From contig NC_069113.1 of assembly GCF_025612915.1 (NCBI RefSeq), positions 23,633,001 through 23,697,000 on the forward strand: 64,000 nucleotides of DNA, in the 5' to 3' direction. Both the position numbers and the translations under genes were made by a program. This DNA is from Magallana angulata (taxonomy: Eukaryota > Mollusca > Bivalvia > Ostreida > Ostreidae). Under the pieces are notes generated by a model. It was not told the DNA's origin and ran no database searches. It saw nothing but the letters and a program-made list of their open reading frames with translations. Positions 1 to 11,740 of this stretch are shown piece by piece; position 1 is the first letter of the stretch; the number at the start of each line of letters is the position of its first letter.

Positions 1-284
1 TCTTTTCTAACTGTGTTTGTGAATCAAAACTTCGTAAAAACTAAGATCCACACCGTTTTGAAGTTGTTTGAATTTATGATCTTTGATCCCGATCACTTGG
101 ATCCCGATATGTGAGTAATTGATGTCGGGATCGAAATTCCAAAATAACAAAAAAACTAGTCGATAAACATACACATGTATTTCCAGATAATTTAACTATG
201 ATAAACTTATCATGGAAATTTCTTTTTTTTTTCTTTTTTTTTTTAATACTTCTTTTAATAAAAAATGATTTTAACAATTTAGAA
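1..284. other. Intergenic / Pearl-like repeat remnant
   Basis: No gene is seen. The last 20 or so bases (ATTTTAACAATTTAGAAC) match the internal phrase of the Pearl-like repeats found again around 4800-4850 and 4985-5000. This stretch is therefore probably the left part of a repeat that was later split by the inverted-repeat element beginning at 289. The rest is AT-rich with a T/C-rich run near 220-245. Confidence 0.4.
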
Positions 285-1389
285 CCTGTGTAACGAAGAA
301 TATTGACCCGGGTTGAAAATTGACCCGGGGGTCATTTTTCAACGTTGAATATTGACCCGGGGGGGGGGTGGTCATTTTTCAACGTTGAAAATTGAGAAAT
401 TTATACCCGGGGTCATCTTTCAACGGTATGAGAAAGATTTTTCTAAACTCTGAAGACATCGACGCGTTGAAAATTGATCCTGTTGAGAATTGACCCCAAC
501 CTCAGAGGTTTGTTCTGAACTGGAACTTAATCTACACAGTTTAAATGTACAATCATGCACATATTTGAAAGTTTTAGTTTTAAAATGTTCATACTGTCCG
601 ATACATATGCGGACGGGCTAATTTCTTTTAGGTTGATAGGTCCAATTAATCATTTAATTTTGAGACTGAAAATATGATAGCCATTTATCATTACTATACT
701 ATGTAAATAAAGCTAAGAAAATAACCGTTTGCTTCGGAATGGAACAGGCGAGTAGGGCTAGAATACTTTATGACATAGATGACATGGTTTTCATTCCCTC
801 ATGTGACAGAATTTTAAGTTTCAACTTGTCATAATATCTGATAAATATATCTAACAAATGTATTGCCCGTTCTTGTCACTTTTAAGGCAATTCAACAGAG
901 CTCTATTCGACAAGCACCTGGCGTTGTATTTTCTAATAATTTAAAATATAACCTCTATACTGTTTTATTGGATAAAGGGTATATATATTTATATCAAGAC
1001 AAAAGGATATAATGACAGATACCTATGCTTAATTTGAAGAAGTCAGCATCCCTGACCAAAAAATAAATGAATGGTTGTCATTTTTTTTTTATCTTTTTTT
1101 ATGTATACTGTATTATACATATATACTTAACAATAATTTTTCATAAACTTGTCGGATTAACTTTATTGAAGCACCATCCAATTTTCTGCATATGCAGAGT
1201 CATAGTTCTTTTTAAAAAATGCAATTTATTTAGAACTATCAGTGAGTTTTCAATTCCATTAATTATCAGTAAATTAGAAACACAGGCGACTGACGTAATA
1301 TAATTCCTCAAAATTAAAAACATATAGCATACAGCAAAAATGTTATCAATTTTTTGAAAAAGTAGGTTTGCATCTAAATATACAGTCGG

Positions 1390-2110
1390 AGGATGGTTGA
1401 TCTAATTATATTAATGGTATACATGAAAAGGCATGCAAAAATTTGAATATATTAAGATTACTCAAGCATACAATTGATAGATAAACACTTGTTAAAATTC
1501 GGCTTTTATCAGACCTAGACTGGAATATGGTGATGTTGTTTGGAGCAGCTGTATCAAGGAAAATCCGATTTGCTTAAACATGTACAAAATGAGGCAACCA
1601 GGACAGTGAAAGGGATCAGAGTTAATTCTTCTAAAATCATTTTATATTGTGAGCTTAATTTGGAAACCTTACAACCTCGAAGGGATAAACATAAACTAAT
1701 TATATTCTCCAAGATTAAAATGGTTTAGCACTACAAGATATGTTAGATTGAATTCAATCATATTTTCTAATTGAACATACATATAATCTAAGGTCGAATG
1801 AGCTGTTTTACTATCTACCACTATGTACATATTACAATAGCTTTGCTCCGTCTACATGTAAATTATGGAATAATCTTCATGCAGGAAAGAAATTTCATCA
1901 ACTTTATCTTTCTTTAAGTCAAAACTTAAAAAACAAAATCTACCTAAAGCTTACAAAAATTTCAGTTAAGGCAATAGGAAATATTATTTTACGTCAATTA
2001 CGGAATAAAGCTAGTAAAGCTTACTTTAAGGATTTTTTAAACTGATGGGAGTCGATGTTTATAGTGTAGGTCTGCATCTGAAGGAAATGTGATTTTCCCC
2101 CCTGGATATC
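1390..2110 (+). mobile_element. Decayed LINE (non-LTR retrotransposon) fragment, end of reverse transcriptase
   Basis: Conceptual translation in changing frames gives phrases typical of the thumb and post-RT part of animal LINE ORF2. These include NILRLLKHTIDR, RPRLEYGDVVW, LLKHVQNEATR, ILYCELNLETLQ and RRDKHKLI. Several frameshifts and stops interrupt it, so it is a dead 5'-truncated copy. The longest open piece is 1540-1728. It lies inside the 4.2-kb inverted-repeat transposon, so it either jumped in later or was carried along. The clade (CR1/Jockey-like versus another) cannot be fixed from this fragment alone. Confidence 0.7.
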
Positions 2111-2451
2111 CAAGATATACTCAACAAAGAGACGAACATTTAAACAACTTAATGACATTAGTTTACCTTTTTATATGAACTATATACTTTATGGTAGTTC
2201 TGATTTTTCATATAGATAAAATTGTAAAATTGTTTCCCATGTTTATATTTATATTAGAGCTCCAAAGCGTTTTTGATTCTCTTAGGTAACACGGTTTAAA
2301 CCTATGTAAGTATTATACATGTATATTTACTTAATATATTCTCCCCTTTTATTTACTGTTCTTTTCAAATGGGCTGGATCATGAAAATGTCATTCTTATG
2401 TTTGTATCCCTGCAGGTATAAATGAAGGTGATATGTTTGTTAATGTAGGTG

Positions 2452-2715
2452 TGAGACAACATGTCTACCAACAATATGTCGTACAATCATATATGATAAA
2501 TATTCAGATAATTATTTAATATTCAAATATCCCCTGTCCTATATGCACATAATATCAATAATATTCTGTAAACTTGTAATACTATATTCTTATGACTATA
2601 GATAATTTCTTCTTGACTTTGTATGTTTGAAAGGGTTTACATAGGCTATGACTCTTATCCAATCCATTCAATAATTGAACATTCCGTTCAATAAAATACG
2701 TTTAAATTGAATTAA
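2452..2715 (+). mobile_element. Short retroposon insertion with 11-bp target duplication
   Basis: The 11-mer TAATGTAGGTG occurs at 2441-2451 and again at 2716-2726, flanking a 264-bp segment. That segment ends with AATAAAATACG and an A/T-rich tail, like the 3' end of a LINE. This fits a strongly 5'-truncated LINE 3' UTR copy. It carries no coding sequence. The alternative is a chance direct repeat in AT-rich DNA. Confidence 0.45.
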
Positions 2716-2726
2716 TAATGTAGGTG

Positions 2727-4370
2727 GCTGTGATAGGAAGGTCAACCATCTACTCCAACGCTGCTGTATGATCTTCTTCTATATATTTTTATTCAAAAAA
2801 TGCAATTTACTTATTTATTGACGAAAACAATTACTGTTAGTATTAATGATAAATTTTTGTAATCAAGGCAATTTAGAAACTATTAAACAAAATTATTTTA
2901 TTGTCATCCTGTACAAAAATTAGGTTGCTAACTTGCTACAGATTCCATGAAGCAGAATTGTTTATGCCTAAAAAAAAATCAGCGATTTGATGATATTTAG
3001 TTACCCTAGTAACTACGTAACAAATAGAATTAAAAAAAAAGGATTTCAAGATATAGTTACTACAGCATTATTCATGAAAGAGTACATGTTAGCATATCAT
3101 CATCATTTTGTACGCTGTTATTGGCTGGATAGGTGTGAATACAAAATTCAGATAATCACAGTTTTAACAAACTGAGTGGGTGCGAGCACAAAAATCTCAA
3201 TATGACATATTCTAAATTTTGTATTTGCACACACCCAGAAAATATACAATGAACAATATCAAAGTTTCAATTTACTGGGTGAACGTAAAACCAAAATTAA
3301 ACAATATGATGTATTGTAATTTTTAAAATATTTACATTTGTACACTTCTCCAGCGAATTTAAAAAATGAGTTTAACTGCATTGAATATTTTAACGTGTAA
3401 TTATGTATATGTCAAGGGGTAGCTGATATATAATATTCTGGGCTACATTTGGGAACAATTAAGAACTCCAAGGCGTTTTGTGGAAATGACGCTGAATATT
3501 TATTGTTGTATTTGTATATCGAATAAATGGTTTCCTCAAGTACAGCTAGGTGATCTATAATCATATACAATAAAATATTACTAAAACACTCTCATTCTCT
3601 ACATTCACTCATTAAATTTATCTTTAGTTAAATGATATTTAAATTACACATATTTGATTAAAATAACTCACCAAGTATAACAGCAATATGAACTAAGATA
3701 ATAGTCGGGTTGACAAGCTATGAAGCTTAATAATTCAACCGTCTGTCTTGGGTGGCGTCGTGATATTAAATCAAAGTTCGTGCTAAAAATTCGATAATGC
3801 AAACGGACATGCGCACTCACTCACTTAAACCAACCCGAAAAACCAGTCTAACACACCCATTCATTCACTGATCCACCCGCCAAACGTAACCCCATGACCT
3901 CTCGTACTACTATCATACTATGAATGACTGTATGAATGAATGAAGTGGTGTGAATGTAAACAAATGAACAATGGGAAATGAAAACATGAAATGTTGAAAT
4001 ACGTGAACGCAAATATGAATACTAATTAACTAAAATAATTAATCCTGTGATATATACATGTACAAATATTCTCAAAAAAACATATATTTTTTTAAGAAAT
4101 ATATAGATATCACTCAAAACAGCAATTATACGCGAAAAGTTTATTATGAATAAATTAGTTATTACATATTTAAAGGGATAATATGTAAATTAAAAAATAT
4201 TTATTTATAAAGTTTCATTTTTAACCCCCACCCCCTTGAAACATATAAATATAAAGAATAAATATGTATAAACTGATAATTTTTAATTAGAAAAACTCAA
4301 GTTATAATATTGATTCCTTATTTTGTGCTTCTTTGCTGTTGAATTTTGAACCGGTTTCATGATCAAAATT
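2727..4370. other. Interior of the 4.2-kb element, no recognised gene
   Basis: This is AT-rich DNA with no open frame resembling a known protein. A weak inverted relationship exists between the cytosine-poor stretches near 3175-3240 (GGGTGCGAGCACA and TTTGCACACACCC). Otherwise nothing can be assigned. Confidence 0.3.
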
Positions 4371-4496
4371 CCACGATGCGGGTCAATTTTCAACGGATTA
4401 GGGTCTTTATTCAACACCTTTCGTCTCATTATTCAACGTGGAAAAATGACCCCCGGGTCAATTTTCAACCCGGGTCAAAATGCTTCGTTACACCTG

Positions 4497-5165
4497 CACT
4501 ATCTTAGAATGATTGCAGAGTAATCTCACAAACTGTAGCAATGTAATTCTTAAAAAGAAGAGTTTAAAAACATTATATAAGTCAATGTTAAACTTTGAAC
4601 AATATTTTGGAGCCGTACGTAGTATTAGTCCGGGAATCACGGTTTTCACAATTTAGAATCTACACTATCTTAGGGTACTTGTATAGTAATCTCACTAATT
4701 TTAGCACTGTAGTCCTTGAGAATACATTTTTAAAAACATTTTCCCCCATATATTTCTATGTTAAATTTCTCTTTTTTAATCAACTTTGAACCCCCCTTGT
4801 GACCCCAGTATTGACCCGGGGATCGCAATTTTAACAATTTAGAATCTTCACTATATATACAAGCTTTGGTGTAAATATTGGCATATCTGGTGCAGTGGTT
4901 CTTAAGAAGAAGATTTTTTAAGACAACCACCCAATTTTCGCAGTTTCGCAATTTTCTCCCTTTTAAAAAGGGTTTTGCCTTTTATTTTAACAATTTAGAA
5001 TCCCCTTCCCATAAGGATGCTTTGTACCAAGTTTGGTTAAATTTGGCTTAGTGGTTCTAGAGAAGAAGTCAAACATGTGAAAAGTTTACAGACGGACGGA
5101 CGGACGACGGACAACAGGTGATCAGAAAAGCTCACTTGAACCTTCGGTTCAGGTGAGCTAAAAAG
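4497..5165 (+). mobile_element. Pearl/Helentron-like repeat, right part with ACGG microsatellite and terminal hairpin
   Basis: Degenerate units share the phrases CACTATCTTAG, AAGAAG and TTAACAATTTAGAATC. They are followed by a short ACGG microsatellite at about 5090-5107. A hairpin with arms AGCTCACTTGAACC and GGTTCAGGTGAGCT and an A5 tail follows at 5129-5165. Bivalve Pearl elements are known for a tandemly repeated core beside an ACGG-type microsatellite, and the layout here agrees. The matching left part is probably at 1-284, separated by the inserted 4.2-kb element. It is non-coding. Confidence 0.6.
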
Positions 5166-5445
5166 GAAAAGCAGGATATAACAAAACAAGATATGAGAAG
5201 TGATAGACAGTATTCTAGGCACACTGCTGAATTAATTCACTGGAACACACAAGTTCTGATCGAAATCTTAGGAGTGCAGAAAAAGTTAATAGATAGTTAC
5301 TGTAAATTATACATTTACTGTGTATTATACCCCTACTCCAGTACTAATAACTGTCATCAAAGGTATATGAACTAACAATTTTGGAGTTTGTTTTGAGACA
5401 ATCACACATGTTGTTGAATTTTTTTAAAATATGCTACAATTAGAG

Positions 5446-5529
<84 letters not shown>

Positions 5530-6661
5530 AAATGTAGCCAATGTAAATCGTTTTACAATTAAAATGTGTATATTACATTATAAAATAGTAATTTGAGTTT
5601 TTGTAACAACTTTACTTATTTAAATCGATTTAATTGTTTTACTTGGTTAAAACAGTAGTTTATTAATAACTCAACAAATCATAAATGCTTGTGAACACAT
5701 GATGGATAATGATTTTATTTTTATTAGTTCATGTACATTTTAAACTTTAAATATACTTTTATCCATAACAACCATATTGCACGAAAGTCAATGAGCAAGG
5801 ATAAACCTCTTCTTGCTATTTACAACTCCAGAAATCTCGGTAACTCGTCTGTTAATTTCCTATTGATTAAAGAAGTTACGTGAAAACTGCAGGACAAAGG
5901 TTCGTTTCACTAAAAGGCGTAACTTTGTACCCGCCTTAAGTAAAGCTTAAAATCTAAGACTGACTAATGATGGTAGTAACATTTGTCTTAAACATAAAAA
6001 TGATTTTTGTGCTATTGTTTCGCAATATCGTACTTAGCTTTATGTTTACAGGTTTGCATTATGCAATGTACATAATTATTGTTTTTTATTACTTCTTGCT
6101 ATAAATTAATGCACTCTTTTGATTAAAACTTTTCATTTCGATATTGGTGTAATTTAAATACGTCGTGTTCGACAAATAAACAAAATTATCTCTCTATTTA
6201 GCATTTTGTGGATATTTCTAAATATGTTGTTTTTCGATGTCAAAAGACAATACACTTCCATTGTTGTTTTCGTTTTAAAATCCTAGAAATGAAACTTTAA
6301 GGTTCCATGATAAAATAATATGTTGTAGCATTAAATCTTGTACATGTATTTAATGTTACAGTGAATGTTGAACGGAGTCAGGGTGTCAGTATCGCGTTTA
6401 TTACTGTAATTTTGATTTAATAAGCATTTAAAGAAAATACTTAGAATTATATTTAGGAGAACTTTCATATGTGATAATGACATAAAAATAATATCGGATA
6501 TATATACGTATGTTTATACATAATTACATGCAAGTTAGAACAGGAACGATAACTCTAAGACCATTTATTAAGCAATCGGCAATCCTCGGCTGATTCCGCT
6601 ACGCTCCATACAAACTGTCGAGTGCGCGAGACATCCGAGTAGTTCCGAGTGTTTATTAAGT
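5166..6661. other. Upstream region of T1, homologous to the T5 upstream region
   Basis: From the phrase AAAAGGAAAA near 5162 onward this region matches 37042-38599 upstream of T5 almost base for base, including the position of a CT microsatellite. The duplicated block therefore extends about 1.5 kb 5' of the TRIM gene. No reading frame of note is seen. It probably holds the promoter and 5' untranslated sequence of T1, but no TATA box or initiator stands out. Confidence 0.55.
5448..5525. repeat. CT dinucleotide microsatellite
   Basis: An uninterrupted run of CT of about 78 bases. The homologous array upstream of T5 (37307-37350) is about half as long, so the locus has changed length since the duplication. 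Confidence 0.95.
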
Positions 6662-6672
6662 ACTTTCGTTTT
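6662..6672. promoter_or_regulatory. IRF/ISRE-like conserved motif upstream of T1
   Basis: ACTTTCGTTTT lies 39 nt before the ATG. Its complement AAAACGAAAGT contains the AANNGAAA core bound by interferon regulatory factors. The same 11-mer is at the same distance in T2 (17506), T3 (24028), T4 (32776) and T5 (38600). It may equally be part of a conserved 5' untranslated leader, so a regulatory role is inference. Confidence 0.35.
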
Positions 6673-6700
6673 AAATTCTTCGTAAAGGAAAACTACCATC

Positions 6701-8611
6701 ATGGCCACTGCAAGTGACGAAGACAGCTGTTTGACTACTGATGTAATGCTGTGTTCTATTTGCTTAGAACAATATAAACGACCCGTGAGTTTACCGTGCT
6801 CCCACTCTTTCTGTCTGACTTGTCTGTCTACACACATTATCACAGCATGTGTAAACTGTGACCCACCCCTTGGGTTTCCGTGTCCTTTGTGTCGCAAATT
6901 CATTCCCGCACCTGGTAAAATTAAGGAATATTCTGTTGACCAGTGGGCAAAACTATTTCCAGAAAATAAATTCCTTGCCTCAGTTGCGGTTGGGACTAAG
7001 CCGATTTATTGTAAACCGTGCCAAGAAGATGAAGAAGAATCGAAAGCAAGTAGTTGGTGCAGGGATTGTTCCGAGGTACTGTGTGACGATTGTGTGAAAT
7101 GTCACAAGAAATTTCGACCAACTCGAAGTCATGTTGTAGTTACTTTTACCGAGTGTTCTGCGAATTTTCCTGAACCTGTTGATCTGCATAAATGTGCGGC
7201 TCATGATGATCGAAAATTGGAGCTAATATGTAAAGAGCATATCGTCCCATGTTGCTCTATTTGTGTTATTAAAGAACACGTCGGCTGTAAACAGTTTTGT
7301 CAGCTAAAGGATGTTGATGAAAACATCGTCGGACCTAACAATATCAGGAACTTGCAAACTGGGGTGGAAACGATGTGTTTAAATCTTCAAAAAATTATCA
7401 CAGACGAAAAAAATAATATGAACAGCCTTGATGATACATCGGACGCATTCGCCAAAGAACTGTCGGAAATAACCACAGCTATCATAGACAATGTTAAAAT
7501 GCTGAAGGAAAAGCATTTAAATGAACTTGCAAAATTAACCAAAGAATCCAAATCTAAACTTGAGAAGTCGGTGCAATCTACTGAGCATAGACTTCTCTAT
7601 CTTCAATATTGGAGAGAACAGTTATTGACCAATATGTCAACTGAGACAAATCTTAAAACTTACGATGTCTTATCATACATCAAAATGAAGGATTTTTATG
7701 AAAACATCAGAAGATTAAATTATTCAAAGTTAGAAATCTCCATTCAAACCGAAATTTTTGACAGTGTTCGGAAGCTAACAAGTTTGTCGTGTCTAGCAAA
7801 GACAACTGTTTGTGAGAATAGTAATCGACAGGCGTTCGATCTCAGGAAAATTGATTTTAAAAGCGCTGATGTAGTCAACATTTCCGAATTTAAAATTGAA
7901 AATTGTGATATCACTGACGGGGTTTTTCTAAGTCTAAATAAATTGTTAGTCGCAGATGGTACAAATAAAAGATGCGTGCTGTGTAACACAAATGGTGTAA
8001 TTCTACAGGAAATAGCTTTACCGGGGAGCCCGTGGGGAATGTGTGTCCACGGGGAGAATGAAGTCCTCGTAACACTACCTGATAACAAGAAGGTCGTAGT
8101 ACTTGATGCCAATTCACTTGAAACAAAACAATCAGTTCCTGTTGATTGTGGTTGCCGTGGAATATCTACGTCTGGCAACACTGCAGTGATCGGTGCAAAC
8201 GACTCTGTCGTAATGTTTGATAACTTTCTTGATGAAACTATTTGTAAAACATTGACAATAAACACAGGGTCTACTGATGATGTAGCACTGGGAGGAGATG
8301 GAAATATTATTTTCATCAATTATTCTGAAAATGTTTTAAAAACATTTGATAAAAGTGGGAAGATGTTATTCAAGTACAGCCACGAAGAATTAAAGAATCT
8401 GTATGGATTAACAGTGGACGGGCACGGAAATATATTTGTAAACGGGTGTAACAGTAATAATATCCATATAGTTTCAAATGATGGAAAGGCTGTAAGAATC
8501 TTAAAAGGAGTGCAGGGTCCTAAGTGTATAAAATTCTTACGTGGAACTTACCGATTTCTTGTTGGTGAGGCACGTGGCCGCGTTAAAGTTTTTGAACTTC
8601 AGAATAGTTAG
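6701..8611 (+). CDS. T1: TRIM-type protein, RING / B-box1 / B-box2 / coiled coil / propeller
   Basis: Intronless 636-residue protein, probably an E3 ubiquitin ligase. The RING uses C18, C21, C33, H35, C38, C41, C61 and C64, with an enlarged loop before the last pair. B-box 1 uses C104, C107, C120, C123, C128, C131, H135 and H144. A B-box2-like finger runs from C165/H168 to about C196. A helical, charged coiled-coil region spans about 210-330. The C-terminal third (about 390-636) has repeats such as DGVFLSLNKLLVAD and YGLTVDGHGNIFVNG, typical of NHL/beta-propeller blades in invertebrate TRIMs. The start is the first ATG, in context CATCATGG and followed directly by the RING. A polyadenylation signal AATAAA lies at 8678-8683. 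It is closest to T5 in its N-terminal half and is convergent with truncated VPS33A copy A. The substrate is unknown; bivalve relatives are often implicated in antiviral immunity, but that is not shown here. Confidence 0.88.
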   Translation: MATASDEDSCLTTDVMLCSICLEQYKRPVSLPCSHSFCLTCLSTHIITACVNCDPPLGFPCPLCRKFIPAPGKIKEYSVDQWAKLFPENKFLASVAVGTKPIYCKPCQEDEEESKASSWCRDCSEVLCDDCVKCHKKFRPTRSHVVVTFTECSANFPEPVDLHKCAAHDDRKLELICKEHIVPCCSICVIKEHVGCKQFCQLKDVDENIVGPNNIRNLQTGVETMCLNLQKIITDEKNNMNSLDDTSDAFAKELSEITTAIIDNVKMLKEKHLNELAKLTKESKSKLEKSVQSTEHRLLYLQYWREQLLTNMSTETNLKTYDVLSYIKMKDFYENIRRLNYSKLEISIQTEIFDSVRKLTSLSCLAKTTVCENSNRQAFDLRKIDFKSADVVNISEFKIENCDITDGVFLSLNKLLVADGTNKRCVLCNTNGVILQEIALPGSPWGMCVHGENEVLVTLPDNKKVVVLDANSLETKQSVPVDCGCRGISTSGNTAVIGANDSVVMFDNFLDETICKTLTINTGSTDDVALGGDGNIIFINYSENVLKTFDKSGKMLFKYSHEELKNLYGLTVDGHGNIFVNGCNSNNIHIVSNDGKAVRILKGVQGPKCIKFLRGTYRFLVGEARGRVKVFELQNS

Positions 8612-9639
8612 ACACCATCAATATTGTGAAATGTTATGAAACAGTAACAATTTAGTACTATTTTACAGTATTTCCTAAATAAATGAACAAAAATCGATCG
8701 GGTTTCGATTTCTATGTAGCATCAAAAACAGTGTCGCCAGGAGGAGATGATTTTGCAATATGAAGCGAGGTACCGAGGATTCAAAGGCGGTTTGTTAGTT
8801 CTCTTTCACTTATAATACACTTTATAACCCAACTACCTAACATTGCGTCATAATTTCCTGTTAATACCTGCAAATCGGTTGTTTTCATTACTGTAATACA
8901 TGTATGACATGAACAATTAAATCAATATTTTATGTATTTAAAAATACAAATTTATATAAAGTATATATAAAGTTATAAGTTCTACAACTTCAAATGTTTC
9001 AATGTTTTTTTTTACAACAAATAACAGCAAATAAATTAACAAATCATAAAAGTTTATAAACGCCACGGCTAGATAGGAGGTTTCTCCATTACCAATTTCA
9101 ACATGGTGGAACTGTTGATGATTGCAGTGGTTGCTATTACAAATATGTAACCTGCAAAAAAGAGAAAACAATGAAGTCAATCAATATTTACCTCACATTT
9201 TTGAAAAGTTATTGTTCTCAATAAAAATTTAAATACGATAGGCTCACACATAAAAATTAATGTAGATTTGATCTCTGTTAGGAAATAAACATATACAGTT
9301 AACAAATTAATGCATATGCAAGTTACATTGAACATGAAACAAAAAAACGTTGACTAGAAAGTACAGTGTTTCGAGTTTCCTAATTTTATAAAAAAAAAAA
9401 TCAATATGATAGTATTCTTCATGCATTTCAACTCTTATCATAAATATTCAACTACCCCTGAAGAAAGCATCACGTAAATGGATCGAGTTCTTCTAATATT
9501 TGTAAACATAGGTAATCACAGATTACAAAGCTCACCGAGATGAGACATCACCCTTATGAGACTTCACCTTATGAGACCACCTTTATCATATTAAATGAAA
9601 ATCATACTTTATGATCTTAGATATTCATGGATTCTGTTT

Positions 9640-10600
9640 TGACACAATATCATATATCATCTGTTAAAAAATTGTATGATTATGATATGTTCATATGTTA
9701 ATCAATACAATAATAAAAAATTAAATATTGCATCCTATCATATTTACAACATATATCATATAATACAATAAAATACCATAATGAACAATGATGAGGTATG
9801 ATATTGTAACGTATGATATGAAATTGTATTGTGTTATACATTATTGTATTTGATCACAAAATACAAAATCATAATATATAAAACAATATGGTATTATATT
9901 ACAATATCATATTACATAATACATCATAACATTGAATCATATGATATTATATTGTATAATATAGTATGATATTGTATGATACTGTATCATTTTTGATACG
10001 TATAATATGATATTGTATCATATGATACAATATTAGTTGATACAACATTGTATCACATCAAATGAATTTACATATTGTATCATATGATACAATAATATAT
10101 TTTACAATATCATACAATACAATTTCATGTGATGTGATAATATATCATATTATAAACCAATATCATATTATACAATATCGTATGATACGATATTATATAA
10201 TATTACGGTATCATATTATACAATTTTATGTGATAATATTCTATATTACAGAAACTAATATCATATTATACAATATCATATGATACAATATTATAGAATA
10301 TACAATATTGTATCATTGGATACAATATAATATTTTGCAATATCTTATGTAATAGTATCATGTGATAAAATAGTAAATTAATAATACAATATAATATTAT
10401 ACAATATTGTATCATAATATACAATACTATACATAACGATATCATGATACAATATCATAACATAAAATATCAAAAAAATTGATACAATATTATATAGTAT
10501 CATATAACTTTTTATAATATTACATATATGTTATTATATTGTATCATATCAAACAGTATTCTTTCATTCCATACAATACTATATCATAGGAATCATGTCA
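9640..10600. repeat. AT-rich palindromic minisatellite (ATCATATGATACAATAT-like)
   Basis: Nearly 1 kb is built from variants of short self-complementary words such as ATATCATATGATACAATATT, interspersed with TATAATATTGTATCAT. Both strands read alike, so the stretch could form extended hairpins or cruciforms. The open frame 10062-10283 (many YHII/IIYYII residues) is a by-product of the repeat. Confidence 0.8.
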
Positions 10601-10619
10601 TATCATTTATCAACAAACA

Positions 10620-11740
10620 TATCTATCTATCGAGCAGGTTTGAATGAGGTAGGAGATTTCTTTAGCATCCTTGATAATGGAGATCAGGCTCTGCATCTGA
10701 AGCAACCTCTGCATTTCATTTATAATAAAGTTAAATCAACTATGCAAGCTATCATCTATAAAACATGTGACCTGTTCCAAAAAAACTAAACCTCATCCAG
10801 CATCCTTTGGCTCAGATTCAGCATTCAAGCCTGTCAGGTGCATCAGTATCATAAGACACACCATCCATTCAAGTTTGGTAAAGTTAGGACCTGTAATAAC
10901 TAAGATATATTTTTTAGCATCCTTGATAATGGAGATCAAGCTCTGCATCTGAAGCTTTCTCTGTGATTCATTCATATTACAGTTTAATCAACTTTGCAAG
11001 TTTGAAATAGTACTATTATCTATTAAACATGTGACCTGTTCCAAAAAACTTAACCATATCCAGCATCTAAAACCTATAGCTCAGACTAAGCATTCAAACA
11101 TGTCAGGTGCATCAGTATCATAAGACGCACTATCCATGGAAGTCTGGTGAAGTTAGGACAAGTAATAACTAAGATATAATCAACAGAGGGCACCTGTTTC
11201 AAAAACTTTGACCAGCTCTAAAAACCTTAACCTCCTCCAGCATCCAAAACCTATGGCTCAGATTCAGCATTCAAGCCTGTTTGGTGCATCAGTATCATAA
11301 GACATACCATCCATGCAAGTTTGGTGAAGTACGGACCAGCGGTAACTTAGATATTGCTATCAAAGGGCACCTGCAACAAAAACTTTAACCTGCTCCAAAA
11401 ACCTTAACCTCCTCCAGCATCCGAAACCTATAGCTCAGATTCAGCACTCAAGCCTGTCTGGTGCTTCAGTATCATAAGACACACCATCCATGCAAGTTTG
11501 GTGAAGTACGGACCTGCAGTAACTTAGATATTGCTATCAAAGGGCACCTGCAACAAAAACTTTAACCTGGTCCAACAACCTTAACCTCCTCCAGCATCTG
11601 AAATTTAGGACTCAGATTCAGCATCCAAGTCTTTCAAGTCCATTAGTAGGTCCAGATGCATCATCCATGCAAGTTTGGTGAAGATAGGACAAGTAATAGC
11701 TTAGATACAGGACCTGCAACAAAAACTTTAACCAGGTCCG
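10620..11740 (+). repeat. Tandem array of about 180-230-bp units
   Basis: About five diverged units contain the shared phrases CCTCCAGCATCC, CAGATTCAGCATTCAAGCCTG, GTGCATCAGTATCATAAGAC, CCATGCAAGTTTGGTGAAG and GGGCACCTGCAACAAAAAC. This is the internal core array of the inserted Pearl-like element. It is non-coding. Confidence 0.8.

Larger units (their letters stand above)
289..4492. mobile_element. 4.2-kb DNA transposon with long terminal inverted repeats, 4-bp TSD
   Basis: The left end begins TGTAACGAAG and continues with TTGACCCGGGTTGAAAATTG. The right end (about 4430-4492) is its reverse complement for roughly 60 bp with only a few mismatches. The tetranucleotide CCTG lies directly outside both ends (285-288 and 4493-4496), as expected for a 4-bp target-site duplication. 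Inside each end a motif close to TTGAAAATTGACCC is iterated (about 300-495 on the left, 4375-4480 on the right), resembling subterminal transposase-binding repeats. I see no transposase reading frame in the 4.2 kb; the only coding-like material is LINE debris at 1390-2110. It is therefore probably a non-autonomous cut-and-paste element. Superfamilies known for 3-4-bp duplications (for example Chapaev/CACTA-like or Academ) are candidates, but the family is undetermined. It sits inside a Pearl-like repeat. Confidence 0.75.

Noticed and set aside
1540-1728. A small host gene of 62 residues
   Set aside because: It reads as a piece of LINE reverse transcriptase, with the surrounding frames continuing the same protein after shifts.
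6568-6903. Minus-strand open frames overlapping the RING end of each TRIM copy (also 17487-17840, 24009-24389, 32757-33017, 38473-38841)
   Set aside because: They recur only because the TRIM DNA is duplicated. They run antisense to a well-supported domain-rich frame and show no domain of their own.
8938-9180. Alternative-frame frame near VPS33A exon 19 ([14 protein letters not shown] type), also at 19935, 26532 and 41018
   Set aside because: It is the wrong frame of exon 19. The correct frame gives the SM-family C-terminus [22 protein letters not shown].
10062-10283. Open frame rich in I and Y residues
   Set aside because: It lies wholly inside the AT palindromic array; its composition is dictated by the repeat.
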